Assembly (NCBI RefSeq): GCF_028858725.1
Contig: NC_084760.1
Location: 92,439,867-92,503,866, forward strand
DNA: 64,000 nt
From: Colius striatus
Lineage: Eukaryota; Chordata; Aves; Coliiformes; Coliidae
Direction: 5' to 3'
The notes under the pieces are model-generated. The model ran no database searches. It worked only from the letters and a program-made list of their open reading frames with translations, and was not told where the DNA came from. Of this stretch, positions 24,801 through 39,800 are shown piece after piece (position 1 is the first letter of the stretch; each line of letters starts with the position of its first letter). Made by a program: the position numbers and the translations under genes.

Positions 24801-27800
24801 CAAATGCTTTTTTTGGGTTGTTTGGGTTTTTTTTTTTTGCTACCTTCTCATCTGCCACCAGCATTTGGTACATTTGCTTAAGTTTCCACTTACTTGAACT
24901 TTCTGTGCTGAAACTGATGTTGCATCACATTTTAGGATATCACAAAGTTTGCACTGGACGATGTCAGGTGCTCTTGGAAACCTGTATTTTTTATTATGTT
25001 GTGCTTTTTTTCTGTTGGAAACTTTTGTAGTCTGTTTGTTCTCCAAAAGTCTTGATTAAAAAGCAATAGACCTGTGCCTGCATGGAGTTGCATTGCTGGT
25101 GCTCAGCCATTCACAACACTTGAGTACCAGAGGGAAAAATGAGGTGTCCAAAGCACATGCAACCATGGCTGCTGCAGCAGCAGGCTTCTGCACAGGGCAG
25201 CTATGGCCAAACAGCTCAGCTAATCAGCAGGGGTACAAATGTTCCTTTTAACTCCAGAGCCTTTGGTCGGTGAGCCAGATGCACCCTATTTGTTTCATTG
25301 TTTTTAACCTGGATCTAGGTGAACCTGCTTCTGCAGGGGGGTTGGACTAGATGATCTCTAAAGGTCCATTCCAACCCTACCATTCTATAATTCTATGCTA
25401 TATAACACTACTGTGCATAGAAGGCATAGCTGATGGTCAACACAGAAAAGTTATGCTGTCACCGAGGCAGGAACTCATTCAGATCCCCAGACACCAAAGT
25501 TCTGCCCTTTGGGCTTTGGATTATCCTCTATTCCATTCTACAGCATTTTAGGAAAAAAACTTTTAAAGCAAGGTGCTTGGAGATAGTTTTGCAGTATCAG
25601 AGCTGAAGTAAATTATTTTATTTGGCTCAGAACAGCAAGACTTGGGATGTGGTGACTCATTGCAGCTGAGGGGAGGCACCAAAGCCACTGTGGAGAGGAA
25701 GCTTATTCACCCTTAACCTCCTTCTTTTGTCACCATGGTATCACAACACTGGAGCGTACACAGCACAGCATGTCTTGTGTGCTATTTAGACACAGGTGTC
25801 TTCTCCTTACATAAAAATGTGTGGAAAAATAGTGGTTTACATAGGGTGAATTTATTGGATTAGATGCATGGTTTTCCCACACTGGCTACCACTCTGAGTT
25901 GTCACAGCCTCATGTTTCTAACCAGAAAACTTCCTGGAGTCCCATGATATCAATATAAACACTTTCAGTAGCTGTTAATCTATGCTGCATGTGTTTTAAA
26001 ATGACATGTCTGTGATTAGCTGAATGTGTATTTTTCCTTTGACCCCATACTGTTACATGGGCTATGCAGTGACTAGAGGAGCTGCCTTTTGCTTACAGCC
26101 CTCCAGGCACTTCATGGAGATGCTTTACTTGTCTTTGCTTTCCAGAATGACTAATTTTAAGCCCTTATGGCTATCTATGCATGCCTTGCCATTACATTTT
26201 TTGGTAACATTCTTGATTATAGCTGGAGATTAGGTAAATACAGAGCTGGATGTATAGAAATCAGAAGTTGATAGCAGCAAAAAAGGAAGCATGACAGGAA
26301 AAAAACAGTACTTCTTGTTAATATAAATATATTTGGATTCCCTTTTCTGATAGTCTTGTTCTGCCTATTGCATTGTGCATTTAGAAAAATTCTCCATGAT
26401 TAACCTGGCCTTGCTAACACTCCTTTCAAATTCTTCATACAAGTAGCCTGTCTGTTAGCCTCCTCTTCGACTTTTCTTCTCTATCAAAGCAGTCACTGTT
26501 AAAAGCCTTACAAAAGTACCAGTTCTTATAGGAAAGACTATCTGGTAAAGACCCTGCCCAGGCTTACTTAGTGCAGGCTAAAACTCCAGGTATTATCACA
26601 AGATCTGTTCTCGTTTAGGCTTTGAAGTATCAGATCTACTTTCAGTGATGACTGTTCAGAAAGACAGAAATGATAACCTGACTGTTGAGCATTTTTGAAT
26701 GTGAAAACCGAAGGATGGTGTCTCTCGCATATATGCTGCATCTGTCTTTTAACCTCAAGAAGAGCTCACCCGGAGTCGTCCGAGTTGAGATCTATGTTTG
26801 TCTGACTCTAAATTCTCCTTAGAAACCAGTATAAAGTTCAATAGGGAGATTTTACAATAAAGACTAGAGTTTCTTTCTCTTCATGTCTGCCTTGAAGGGA
26901 CGGATAGAAAGTAATGGAAATTCTTTACAAACTCTGCTTATGGGCTTAAAATTCTTTGTGAGGGAGTTTCTCCTCCTTGAACTTCAGTGCTGCTTATTTA
27001 TGGGGCAAATCTGACTCAAAGATGTATTATATAGCATTAAAAGGTGTGTGTGCTGCCTCGGCAGCTTCATGACCAAGGGTGCCTGAGCTACTGTTGTTAA
27101 GTTGTTCATGTATTCTTCTTGTGCTGCTCTCTGCCTGCCCAGTAGCTGCCTTGTTTATGGAATAGAAATGCTAGTATTTTTTGGGAGAGTGATGGGACAG
27201 TTGCTCTGTGAGCCAGACTTGTTACTAATTTAAATTAGCATGATATTTTTTTCTGAAGGCAGTAACACCAATGTCAAATGCTCGGGGGAGGTTGCCTGGT
27301 CGAGTAAGGCTCTGCACTGTGAACTCTGGTTTGTGCTGCAGGTTGAGCAATAGGGAGAACAAACACCTCCACAGCTGACTGTGAACAAGGGGCGTAGGAC
27401 GTGCCTTGAGCTTCCACCCACTCGACAGAGCACGCACAAAAATGTCTTCAGCTCTGCCTGCAGCTTTCTTGTAGAGGTCAAGAGCTGTATGGCTGTGCTT
27501 TAGGACCAGCACAACAATGCTAAGCAAGCTGGGTTCCTCTCTTTCTGGGTTTATCTAATTTAGTCTGAATGAGGGCATGGATCTCCATAACCACAGGAAA
27601 GCATCCTAGTAGTCTAGGTATGCATAATTGTACTGGCTCCAGTCCAGCTAGTGTAGGTCTGAGATGCTAGAGGCTTGCTTTGCCTCCAAGTTGTGAGTGT
27701 CTCTCTGTAAAAGCCTTGCAGGGTGTGGGATGTGTGCCAGGGATGTATGCCAGGGTGGTTCTGCTGCTCAGACAAGCATCTGTCTGCAGGTTATCAGTTA

Positions 27801-30800
27801 TTTGGCCTCTGTGCTGAGTTGAGACCAGTTAATCTCTCAGTCTGTGTATTTCTGACTTGCCTCATGCTTATTCCCAATGTTCAGAATGCTTTCAGATTGC
27901 TGTGTGTTAGAGGTTAAAAGTGTCACTAAGGCTTGCCAACTTTGCCCAGGTGTAAATGATTGTTCCTGCTGGAGCAGGAGCACAGTGGTGAGAGTGAAGA
28001 TCCCTGCTCTTTTTCTTTTAGGAATTTTCTAGTCTTAAACACCTAGTGGCCCCTTGGTGCTAGAGGAGGAATATTGGTGGAGGGAGGCCAAAGGTTATCT
28101 ACCCATGTGCAGTGCTGGATTGTTGAAGGAGAGTGCTCAGCTCTCCTGCAGTATGTGCTGGTCCAATGCACATGTCTGCATATATCTATCCCCTTCTCCC
28201 CCAGTGTCTTTGACATACAGTATTTCTATTGCCACCTATATAACAACCCACTCTTGACCAAAGAGAGTCCGGTCAGAAACTGTGGCCTCCTTCAACTCAG
28301 TAAGGAAACACAAAGACTTTTTTGTCGGGATTAATTAATTGACTTGATGTCTGATGAGTGCAAGTGGGAGAAAAGTTGAGGAAGGAATAGAGACAATATG
28401 ATATTAATTCAGAGGTAGTATGGTATTAATTCAGCCTAACCTCACAAGAGCCCTGGTCATAGTGCTAGGTCTATTCTCTAGCAGGGAGTTGAAGAACTCC
28501 AGCTTTTGTTCAGAAACTAGAAATGGATCTCTGGGCAGTCTCTCCCAAGTGATTGCCATGTTGTCAGATTTGTTTGAAGCCATCTTTGGTCAAAAAAAAC
28601 CCAAAGGAAAAAACACAAAAATAAGTTTGTGTGGGCAGGCTGTGTCGGGGAGAGCACAGATCTAAGCTGAACTGAAGTCTTGTTGTTGCCTTTTGACCAA
28701 AGGGTTTGCTTGCAGAGCCCGTTACCATCTTCCTCTGTAATGAGAATTGCTGTGAAGGGTAACTACTAAAGCACTCACATAGCTGGGGGACAGAGAATCG
28801 TACTGTTAATTCTACATTAGCCCATCTTAAAAATGTCTCTTGGTATCTTCTGACCCCAGTCTCTTTCCCAGCAAGCACATCTGGCCTCAGCACTACAAAG
28901 GAGGCTGTAAGAAGAGTTGCATTTTGCAGGGTGAGATGGATGTGCTGTCACAGAGGAGGCAGGGGAACGTCCTCTTTGCTTCATAATCTGTCACAGAAGA
29001 ATGTCAAGGTGACTTTGCTGATTGAAAAACTGTGGCATGACAATTTCCCCATTGCAGTACAAGCAGCCAGAGGCAGGGCTGAACAGAAAGTTTTATGTTT
29101 GCCTCTTCCCCTCTAAGTTATGAAATATTAAAAGCATCTCAGATTTTGAAATTATTCTGCAATTTCACATCTTCCACCTTCCTTGAGTTGCCAAAAGGGC
29201 CATGGGACAAACAAATGTTATTGATAGAGCTGCTGCTGGGGATCAGCTGGGAAAAGCGATGAGCAGCCTGGAGGGGGTTGCAGGTTGCCTGCATTCCTCC
29301 TAATGCCATCTGAGTGGTGAAGGATTTGGGCCCGAGAGTGGCCCTCAAGAGCTGCTTTAAATTTAACTCTCCCCGTGACTTTTCTCTTGTTTGATTGCTG
29401 CCTTCTCACCTGTGAGCTTTTAATCCTTTTCCTGTAGGAGTTGTCTGGATAGAGCTGTCTGGGTGGAGCACTGACTTGCTTGCCTCTGACTTGCTTGCAG
29501 CTGGTTCACATTTCTTGGCCCTGCAATCCCACACATGCTGCAGGACCGTTTTATGGGATCTGATGCTTAATACCATCTTTCTTGGGTTCACAAAGCAAGG
29601 CAAGAGCAGATCTGGTAGTAACAACAAGGAGTTTTGTATTGGGCTGTCAGTCAGGGAATCATCTGCGTCTTTCAGTCTCTAACCACTTTGCTAATGGGCT
29701 GCAGGAGGCTGAGCAGAAAGGTAACCACTCTGTTAAAGTAATACTGTTTTCTGAAAATAATTAGAAAAAACAGAGGTAATGTTCATGTAGTTGTGGTCTC
29801 CTCCTTCTTCTGCATGGCAGCAGATGGTGTGGGAAAATATTATCCAGACAACCTGGGCCTGGGGGCTGTGGTGGTACAGGCTTGGTGTATGTTGGCTCTG
29901 TCTCAGGAAGGGTGAAGAGGTGTGTGGGACTAAGGAACAGTGCCTGCCTTCAGACCTTTCCTGACTCTCTGGTGACTAGTGCCAGAGAGGAGATGTGGCA
30001 CTAAACAGAGAGGCTCCAGCAAGAGCCTCCAGACATTTATAAGGTGAAAGGAGCTCCTATTTGGTAGGAGGCTGGCAGGAGACCTTAAAGGTCTATTGCC
30101 ATCTCTAGGATAGGTCTCTGTGTGGTGAGTCAGCAGGGACTTATTAAATATGGAGGAGGGAAGGGAAAGCAGCCTGTGCTTGAGAAAACACTGGCCTTTT
30201 GAGGAGAAACTGCACTCGTGAGTACCTGCATGTGCTCCCAGGTCCCGCTTCGCAACCTGTAGACATTCAATGGAATATTAAGTTTTCTTTCAGATAGTCC
30301 CAGTGTGGGTGATAACAGTGTTGGTACATCATAAAAAGCTTCCTTTTACCTTTTTTGTTGTTATTTTGTTTTGTTTCTTTAGTCTTGAAGAAGTACAACA
30401 CTTGTCTGGAAATGGTGGGTATTTGTGTAAATACATTTGATCTGCCTTAGAGGTGAAGTGATGAGAGGGATAATCTCATCAGAGCTGAAGTGATTATTTG
30501 TTACACTACCTAATCCCTGTGCACTAAAAAAACCTAGACTTTTGATTAATGAATAATGCCTTTTTCTTTTTTTTTTCCTCTTTGTTATCACAGGGGACTG
30601 TTGGCTCTTGGCTGCTATTGCCTCTCTTACCCTGAATGAAGAAATTCTGGCCCGTGTTGTTCCCAAAGACCAGAGCTTTCAGGATAAATATGCAGGAATT
30701 TTCCACTTCCAGGTAGGTGGAAAACAGCCTCTCCCTCAGTGCTGTTGGCCAGGAGCCAGTGTGGCTGGCTGGGTCTGTGCATGTGGTGTTTCCCTGAACA

Positions 30801-33800
30801 CTTTGAGGAGTGTGAAAGAGTCAGGCAGAAAAATGGACTCATCCAAGAAGGGGTGTGGTGGGGGGGTGGAGGTGGTAGAAGGAAGAACCACTAACCACAG
30901 AGCTGGCAGTAGGAGCTTCCTCCATCAGCAGGTCTAGCTGAGGATCCGCATCGCTGAACAAGGTGGGTGAAGCTGGCCATGAGAGTGTAGCTTGTTTTTA
31001 CTCTAGGACATCAATGTCAGCAGATAAAACATCCTGGTGACCTGAGTGCACAGCATGAGGTGATGATGAGGTGTTTGTGGTGTCTTTCCAGTTCTGGCAG
31101 TACGGGGAGTGGGTGGACGTCGTGGTGGATGACAGGCTGCCCACCAAGAACGGAGAGCTGCTCTTTGTGCACTCGGCAGAGGGCAGCGAGTTCTGGAGCG
31201 CGCTGCTGGAGAAGGCCTACGCCAAGTGAGTCAAGGCTTTCATTCCACTCCAGTCCCCCAGTGCCTCTACCTTCCCATGGATACCATGCATTTAAAACGT
31301 CAGCCCAATCGTCAGCCTCTACAACTTCCAGGCTGTCCCACATTGCTTTAGTAAAGCTTCGCTGACAGGTGCTTAAGACAAATAGCCATTGTTGCCAGCC
31401 CAAGAAAATGGGCCCTCACATCTCATAGCAAGGGCGTTCCCAGAGTGCTGTCTGCTGTCACCAGGGTATGGGAAGCTCCTTTTCATGTGCTCTAAGTACC
31501 TGTGAGGACTTGCAGCTGCAGTGCTTCAGCATCCAAAACACACCAGTCCATATGCCCAGGTCTCTTTCAAGGTGAAGATACTGAAATCCGAGTTTCCATG
31601 TTGGGGATGATCAGGGAGGATTTCTGCCATCTTACAATACTATTTTCAGTTGACTTACCTACATTAGCTCAATTTCTGAAGGTGAAAATCAGACACACAG
31701 TTTTTAAAGGGATCAAAAGACTGGGCAGAACTAGACGGGCAAATTGTTGGGTCTTGACTTTTTTTTTTTAGTATTATTTTCTCTTCAAATAGGATTTGTG
31801 ATTTTGATCATTGATATGACTGAACCTGCAACCTGTATACATGAGTGTGTAAGATTTTATGCTGGATTCTCCAGAGATCTAAGAAGCAAAACTGAATGGG
31901 AAGTGTGTTCATAGCTGCTGTGGTTCTGTTGAGAGCAGAAGTGCTGCAACATCTGACACAACTGAGTGTCCCCGCCCAAGAGAGTAGGAGAATAGGAAAC
32001 CTGATGGTTATTTGTGAGAGAAGAGGGAAAAAGGAAGCCTGATGGTTGTGTGTATGTGTGTCCCCTTTCATGCAGGTTGAATGGATCTTATGAGTCTCTT
32101 TCTGGTGGCACCACCACTGAAGGCTTCGAGGACTTCACTGGTGGAATTGCGGAATGGTATGAGCTGCAGAAGGCACCACCCAACCTCTTCAAAATCATCC
32201 AGAAGGCGCTTCAGAAAGGCTCTCTCCTTGGCTGCTCCATTGATGTGAGTTAGCAGGTTATTGCTGGGTGCTTGGCTCTTGCTGTGCGTGCAGCTATCTG
32301 GGGGATGGACCCGTGCTCCATCCACAGGAGGTGCACAAAGGGTGCTGGTCCTCTCTGCCTGGGGTTCTCTGCTCTACCCTATGCCTGGAGAATTTGACCT
32401 GAGAGTGTGACACAGCTGCATGCTCTTCTTGGGGATTTATAAATGAGAACAGGTTGAAATGTACACTTTGTTAGTTCATGTGTAAATATTCATTGCTCTC
32501 CTTGGGTTTTTTTCTTCAAGACCTAGAGTTTTTGCTGTTTTGTGTGTTCATGGTAACAAATAACACAGGGAAGTTGTTAGGAGTCCCTGTCTACATCTTT
32601 GCTCTTAAGAAAGCCCATAGATTGGTAGCAGGTTGGTACAGATTGAGTGAGTTTGGACAGAAAGGTGCTGCTAATGGCTTCTGCAGTCAGATGCTCGGAG
32701 GTGGCAACCTCCGTCCTTGCCGTAACCTATTTGTCTCACACCTTGTACCAAAACACTCCCAAAAAATCTGGAGTTTTCTTAAAGCAGGGAGGCACAGACA
32801 GTTGGTGGGCTTTTAAAAGGCTTTATCATAAAACATGTCACCAGAAACTGAACCTACACCAGAAGGGAAGGAGAAGTTTCAGCCCTGCCTGCAAGGATTC
32901 AGCATTGCTTTTAGCCCACTGAAGTGAGTCTTAAGTATTGTTATTCTGATAATCACCCTGCCACTGAAGATTACATCTTAGTTATGTCTAAAGGGAAGGT
33001 AAACTGTTTAGAAGAGCTCCCTTCATAATACAAACTCCAGTATTTCCTCCCATTTTTTAAGTTTAAATCAGAATCACAGGAGAAGGAAACTCCACAGCAG
33101 GAAAAGTACTTGGTTAAAGCCAGTGTGTGACTTTGCAGCACTTTCAAGGGCTGTTTTACTTGTTTGTGTTTAGATAAGATTTAACATCTGAATTTTTGCC
33201 CCAGAATGATAAAAAATTCTTGTCAGGGGGTGGGAGGAAGTATAGTCCTGTTTTGGTAAGTGTTGACACTTTCTATGTTGTAAAGTAATTATTAGTGAGT
33301 TTAGTCTTTGAAAAAACCCTATGAAGTCTTTCACTCTGTCTGAGACATAGGGACACAGAAGTTAAGCATTGCATGGAGAGTGCTGTGTGGGCAGTAATAG
33401 GGCATGAGCTGACAGCAGGAATCCTGCCTACTTGATCCACCCTCTCTTCTTTTTTTGAGCTTCAGATATGGTTGTTTAAAGATCACATGCTTTCTGACAT
33501 GGTAAAAAGGCAAAGACAAACATACATTTCATAGAGGTTTAAGCATCTTTAGAGCAAGATGTCAGCAGTCCCTTTCTAGCAAGTAGTGGCTTTTCTGTGC
33601 GGTGTTTATAGACTGGACTGCCCAGTGTTGTAATGGCCATGACAAAGTGAGAGGGTGATAGACCTTCAGGTATGAATGGCATCCAATGTGCAGCCTTTTT
33701 TTTCCCCTTGCTCTCCTGCCTAGCAGGTTCTAGGGAGGTTATCCTGGGAAAAGGAAGGGGAGCCTCCCATCCTGCTATGGAGCTAAAGGCTCATGTTTTG

Positions 33801-36800
33801 ACCTCAAAGCAAAACATTGGGGTTTGCTGGACCCTGGTAATGCCTGGGCAGCCTCAGGCCAGTTACCCACTCTGTTCCTCCTGGTCTCTTGAGAGCATGG
33901 GGTTCATTGTGTGTAACCCTTTTGTACACTGTTTCAGGATGTGTGAGCAACGATGCACTGCACCAAGTATTTCAGAGCAAGGAGGGAGCTTTGCTGCAGT
34001 GCACCCCATGCCACAAACGTGGGTCTTGGGCGCTCTGGTGTTGCCACAGGTGCCACCTTCCTCTCTCCCTGCTCTGTCACACCACTTCCTGTCATTGCCT
34101 CTGTGCAACAGCTGAACCACCCCTGCAGCCTCCCAGCAAGGTCTCAAAGCTCCACTGGAGTGGGAAGCTTTGCCTCACTGGATTCCCTGCCACCCAGGCA
34201 ACCACTCTCACCAACCTTCTTTGCTCCTCCAGATCACCAGCGCGGCAGAGACAGAGGCAGTCACTTCCCAGAAGCTGGTGAAGGGACACGCGTACTCAGT
34301 CACCGGGGCAGAGGAGGTGAGTGCACCAAATGCAGCTTCAGTGTTGCAAATTCTCCAGCCTCAGGCGCTTTGCAGGTTTGGCATCCCTTCTTTCTGAAAA
34401 AATACAGCGTTATTTGATGTGTTTTGGATTAAACACAAACTTGACTTCTGGACTAAAAGACCTCTTTTTTTCCTGTAAGCATCGCTGTTATGCCATGGGA
34501 GGCCCTATGCAGAGGACACACTACCCTCTACTGGTAACTGGACCCCTCAGCACCTTTCTGCCTAGCAGTCAGCCCCATACCTTAAACGTGCTGCAAGACG
34601 TGTGAGGGACAGTGTGCTGAGCAAAACAAATACGTTACTGTACTTTAAATGCCTGCTGAGCAGCACCTTTCAGCAGGACACTGTGTTGGAATGCCAGCTC
34701 CTGTCCAGGAGGACATGACTGGTTAAGGTAACACCAGTGAAAACAAAGGAAGCAGATCTTGGCATCCTTCCACTTGTGTAGTGGATTTGCATTTACTTCC
34801 CAGATAATTGTCTCTGAAACAGGAAGGCGAAGTGTAGGGAGCTGCTGACACTGCACTAGGCAGACGCTGCTGATGGTCAGGTTTATGTGTTTGCACTTGG
34901 CCTTACTCTCACAGCAAATGCAGCAAGGATGGTATTTGATTGTAGCTCCCAAACAGGTGTGATTTAGCTGAGATTTTGCTTTGGAGATACGTGCAGGGTT
35001 TGTAAGAATAGTTCATCTTGGGCACTGGAGCATCGTTGCAGCACTCTGTGCTGCTGCTGCTCTGTGTACTTTTCTTGCCTTGGGGCTCTACAGATGTACC
35101 AGCTCCTTCCTCACAGTGGTGCTGTGTGTTGCCCATAAATACTGAGCATTCCCACTGAGACTTGTGCAGCTTTGCCAGACTTGGCCTGGCCTGGCTTGGC
35201 CTCTGTGTATGCAGAGATCAACAGATAACAAGCCAGGGCCTTGGTGCAGTGTGAGGATGGGCTGGTGCTCCTGCACTGCAGGGCCTTCATGTGGTCAAAG
35301 GGGTTGTGGCCAAACCGAGTATCCCATCTCAACAGGTTCATCTTACATGGAGGGAGGGGAGAAAAGGATGAAAAGGCAGTTTATACAGAGGTGACAACTG
35401 TAGAGAAATACCCACTTGTATTTGCTTTGTGGCAGTCCCATAGCAGCTTTATGTTCCCTTGGCTTGAAATCCTATCAGGGCTAATATTTTTAGTCTCACA
35501 AAACAGACATTTTGGTTATTGTGAGCTTTGATTTGTGCATGCTATAAACCTTCTCTGGACAAGCCTGAGTACGTGGAGCTCATTCAAAATCATTTTGACT
35601 TCATGGCTTTTGAGCCAGATGAGACTGTGTTTATGTATATACACTTTAGTGTTTGCATTACACTGAAATACTTACTCTGTCATGCACTTTAATTCCTCTG
35701 GAAAAGGTGAAAGGGAGCACATTTCTGAGTCACTGGGTAAGTCTCTATACACTTCTGATCGCATCATCAGGTGAGCTTCCGAGGAACAGTACAGAAGCTG
35801 ATCAGAATCCGAAATCCCTGGGGGGAAGTGGAGTGGACTGGCAAATGGAACGACAAGTGAGTCTATGGCTTCTGTATTGTCCCATGGGCTTTTACAGTGG
35901 GGGTATGATCCTGTTTCTGCTGTCACCTGTCTTCTCCCAGCCTCAAATTCCTCCCTAAGTTGCATCTGGACGGGATGTTTACTCTGAGCTGTTTGAAAGA
36001 AGCTTCCCACTGCTATCATCTGCCACGTAGTTGTTACAGCATGCAGTGCCCTTCATGCAAGCACCTACCTTTGTGTAAGATGCAGTCATTTTGTTGGTGG
36101 TTCCTGCAAGCCTCTCTGAGGTTTCTGCTTGTTTAACAGCCTGGGTTCAGTGGTGAGCTACTGAAAACTTTCTTTCTGAAAGGGCTTTAAAAATCCATTT
36201 CTGTTTTTAGCGGTGGAAGGTGGAGCTTTACTTACTTCTGTGGCTGGGCAGTGTTTGTTCTGGGCCTTTGGTTTTCTAAAAGAAAGCTCTGTCTCCACCA
36301 AGGCTTTAGCACTTTTTGCAAATAAAATTGTTTCTGATCCTTACCTTGGATATTTAAGAAGGGAGGTATCAAATATCCCAGGTCCTTATACTTTAGTTCT
36401 TCTGTGGTTTGAGAGCCCTGGAGCTGCTATCAGATAAATATTGAGGAGTATTGCAATTGTGTGGAGAGGTAAGAAAGTAAAATCATTGTGCCAGACCAGC
36501 TGCGTTAGGATTTAACCTTTTCTGTACCCTATAGTTGATGTGGGGTTGTCTTTCAGCTGCCCAAGCTGGAATGGTGTTGACCCTGAGGTGCGGGAGCGGC
36601 TGACCAGGAGGCATGAAGACGGGGAGTTTTGGTAAGTGGCACTGGGTTTCCATTCAAGCTGAAGGGGATGTCTTCTTCTCTGGTTTTGGGGTTTTTTTCC
36701 AACACAAAGTAACCTCTCCCACTGCGTTCTCCAAGATGAATGAGCAAATTCATCCCAAATCGTAGTGCTAAATGGCAGTGGGAGAGAGGGAGGATAGGAA

Positions 36801-39800
36801 CAAGTGGTGGTATAGACCATGCAAAGGGGACATTCCCTGTGGCATTGCCTCCCACAGGATGTCCTTCAATGACTTCTTGAGACATTACTCCCGCCTGGAG
36901 ATCTGCAACCTGACCCCAGACACCCTGACAAGTGACAAGTACAAGAAGTGGAGCCTGCAGAAGCTGGATGGGAACTGGAGGCGAGGAGCCACTGCAGGGG
37001 GCTGCAGGAATTACCCAAGTAAGTGCTACCTCATAGTTACTCCTGTGATGGAGAAACCCTTCATGTTCACTACATATTCTTTCTCTGAATGCTGCTTCTG
37101 GGAGCTGGTTTGGGGTAGAGGAAGAGGATGTGCCTGAGATATCCAGGATTGACATCTGAAAAGTACAGGTGTTTGGGAAGTGTGACTCCCTGGTGAGGGT
37201 CTAGTTGTGGTTGTAAAGGTTGGGAAGGGGAGTGTTAGTTATTTCCTTCTCACAGTTGATTTTGGAAGTTGTAGCTGCACCTGTCCTAGCTGACAGGTAT
37301 ATATCAGCACAGTTGCTTTCAAAGAAGCCTCTGAGCAGTTTGCATAAATCTGTTTCCCAGACACTTTCTGGACGAATCCACAGTATTTAATCAAGCTGGA
37401 GGAAGAAGATGAGGATCCCGATGATCCTGAGAGGGGCTGTACTTTCCTCATTGGCCTGATTCAGAAGCACCGGCGGAGGCAGAGGAAGATGGGAGAGGAC
37501 ATGCATACCATCGGCTTTGCAATTTATGAGGCAAGTAAGGCAGTACAGGTGCCTGGGAGGAAAAGGAAAATTCACTCTATAATTGAGGTAGTGCAATTCT
37601 CAGACTGAGCTTTCTACCAAAACTCAGCTGCTTGAGCTGGACACCAGCGACAGCGAGGAAAAGTCCATTTAGATGTTTAGAAAATTACCCTCCATCAAAA
37701 CAGTGGTCAGGGACAGGTACCCAAAGAGATGGTGAAATCTGCATTCCTGGAGATGTTCAAACCTAGACTGCACAAGGTCCCGAGTAACCTCATCTAACTT
37801 TGATATTGGCTTTGCTTTGAGTAGTGGATTGGATGAGATGGCCCAGAGAGGCTGCTTCTACCTATAATACTCTGTGCCTCCCATAATATTCTGTGCCTCT
37901 AAATGGAAAAGCATAAAAAGTATTTAAAAACCAAAAATTCAAAGTGCAGAAATCCAGTCTGACCTTCCCTTATTAGGCTGTGGTGAAAAGTGACAGAGAG
38001 AGCAGCCATGGTAGGGATATGACTGTAGCTGGGTGGGACAGCTGCACTAGCTTGAGGAGGGTGGAACTGGCCACAGAACCAACCAAAACACCTGTAAAAC
38101 TACTTCTGCCAAGTGAAGAGTCAAACTTGTGTCTGTAGAAACTCCTCAAGCAAGGGAAAGCTTGTCAAAGAATCTGGTCTTTGTAGGCAAATAAAGTTGA
38201 AAGCAAAGCTAGGTCCCCTGAATCTGTAGGGAAACAGAACACCGCATCGTTCTTTTGCTCAGCCACTGCCTCCTCTCCAGGTGTTGGAGAGGTCAGGCAG
38301 TGAAAGAGAAGGTGGAAAGAAGTAGAGAAACTGTGTCTACAAAAAAATATGAGAGTGGGCCACAGGGTAGAGAGTCAGCAGGAAAGCATGACCAGCCTGG
38401 TTGCATCTGTGCCAGGCTGTGCCCACACTGCCCTGGCTGAGCATCACCTGCCCTCAGGATGGAACTGGGAGCTGAGCCAGCAGCCAGAGTTAGCTGAGGT
38501 GGGCTCAGCATTCACCTTCTCCCTCAACCTAAGTCTGTCTTTTTGAAGAGTGTGGATACATGTACCCAACAGCAAACAGTGAAAAATAGCAGGCCTGGAG
38601 CTGCCATTGAACAAGCAAGTAACTCCCTCCTTTTCTCCTTGCAGGTGCCTCCTGAGGTATGTAGCGTGCATTGGTGGTCAAGGTGCAGAGTTGGGGCTAA
38701 ATGGCTTGTGGGAAGAAACAATTCAGAAGATCCTCCTTCACTGCAGGACAATATCAGCCGTGCAGAGTTTAAAGGCCATTTATTCTGGAAGGGGCCTTTA
38801 GCCCATGTTGTGTTTTCAGAGCATCTTGAGTTGGGATAAGAGCTCTCTGTACTTCAGAAACTCACCAAAACTGCTCTTCCATGGGTCTTCTCCTAGCTCA
38901 GACCTACACCATTTTCCCTGGAGCACAGATGCTTTTCCTTAGGTTTGCACAGAGTTCATTTGATATGCAACTAATGTTCCAAGGAGATGTTTCTTTTCAT
39001 TTCCCTAAGCACAGTCTTTATTGGTTTCCTACTAGAATCTGTTCCTACCTGCAGCTAACTAATAGCGTGCCCCAGGGATCAGAATGGGGTTGCAATGCGG
39101 TGATCCCTATGCAATAGGAGGCAGAGCTGCAGATGCCTCTGAGCTGTTGCTCCTCAGAGGAAGGAGTAAGATTGGCCAGAATGCTCAGGTAACCTCACCA
39201 GGGGCCTGCCATATCTGCAAGGGTTCCCACAAAGTAGCCAGGGCACTCCCTCCTCCCAAGGTTATGCTCAAACCAGCTGCTGTTATGTAAAACATGGTTT
39301 CACCAGGAAAGGAAGAGGTGCTGCTGCCAGTTAATTAACTTTCTTATGCACCTTTTGAACCCCTTACAGTTCTCCTGTCAGCTGCTCAGCTTTCACCCTA
39401 GTTGTCCAAAAACCTCATTTCCATGAAAAAAGAGACTCTAGCTACAGTCCCATGACTTTTCTCTTCCCCAAAAGGTAGAAATTTTATCTCCCATTGTGGC
39501 AGCAGGTCTGACACAGAGTGAGGGTGGGCCACAGGGTAGAAGATCAGCAGGACCTTCTTGTGTTCTAAAAAATCTGGGAGGATGGAAAGGGGGAGGTTTC
39601 TGAACCATACACATTCCTGATGATGGCTTCGAGGGCTGAGCTGGCCTACTTGTAAAGCCACACATAGAAGAGTTTGTTCTGGAAGATGTTACACTCTAAA
39701 TACGCTTTTAGAATGTGTAACCTTTACTCTTAGAGGCCTCCATGAGTGGGCTCTGCCTTAAGGGCAGCCTGAGCTCAGAGGCAGAGCTGAGCTGCAGGCC

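Larger units (their letters stand above)
30713..36556. other. CAPN2 introns 3-7 with exons 4-7
   Basis: Beyond exons 4-7 the intervening sequence shows only unique intron DNA and short T-runs. No additional gene or repeat family was recognised. Confidence 0.55.

Noticed and set aside
36553-37155. Minus-strand 200-codon frame antisense to CAPN2 exons 8-9
   Set aside because: It is a shadow of the real exons on the other strand, crosses their splice sites and has no recognisable domain.
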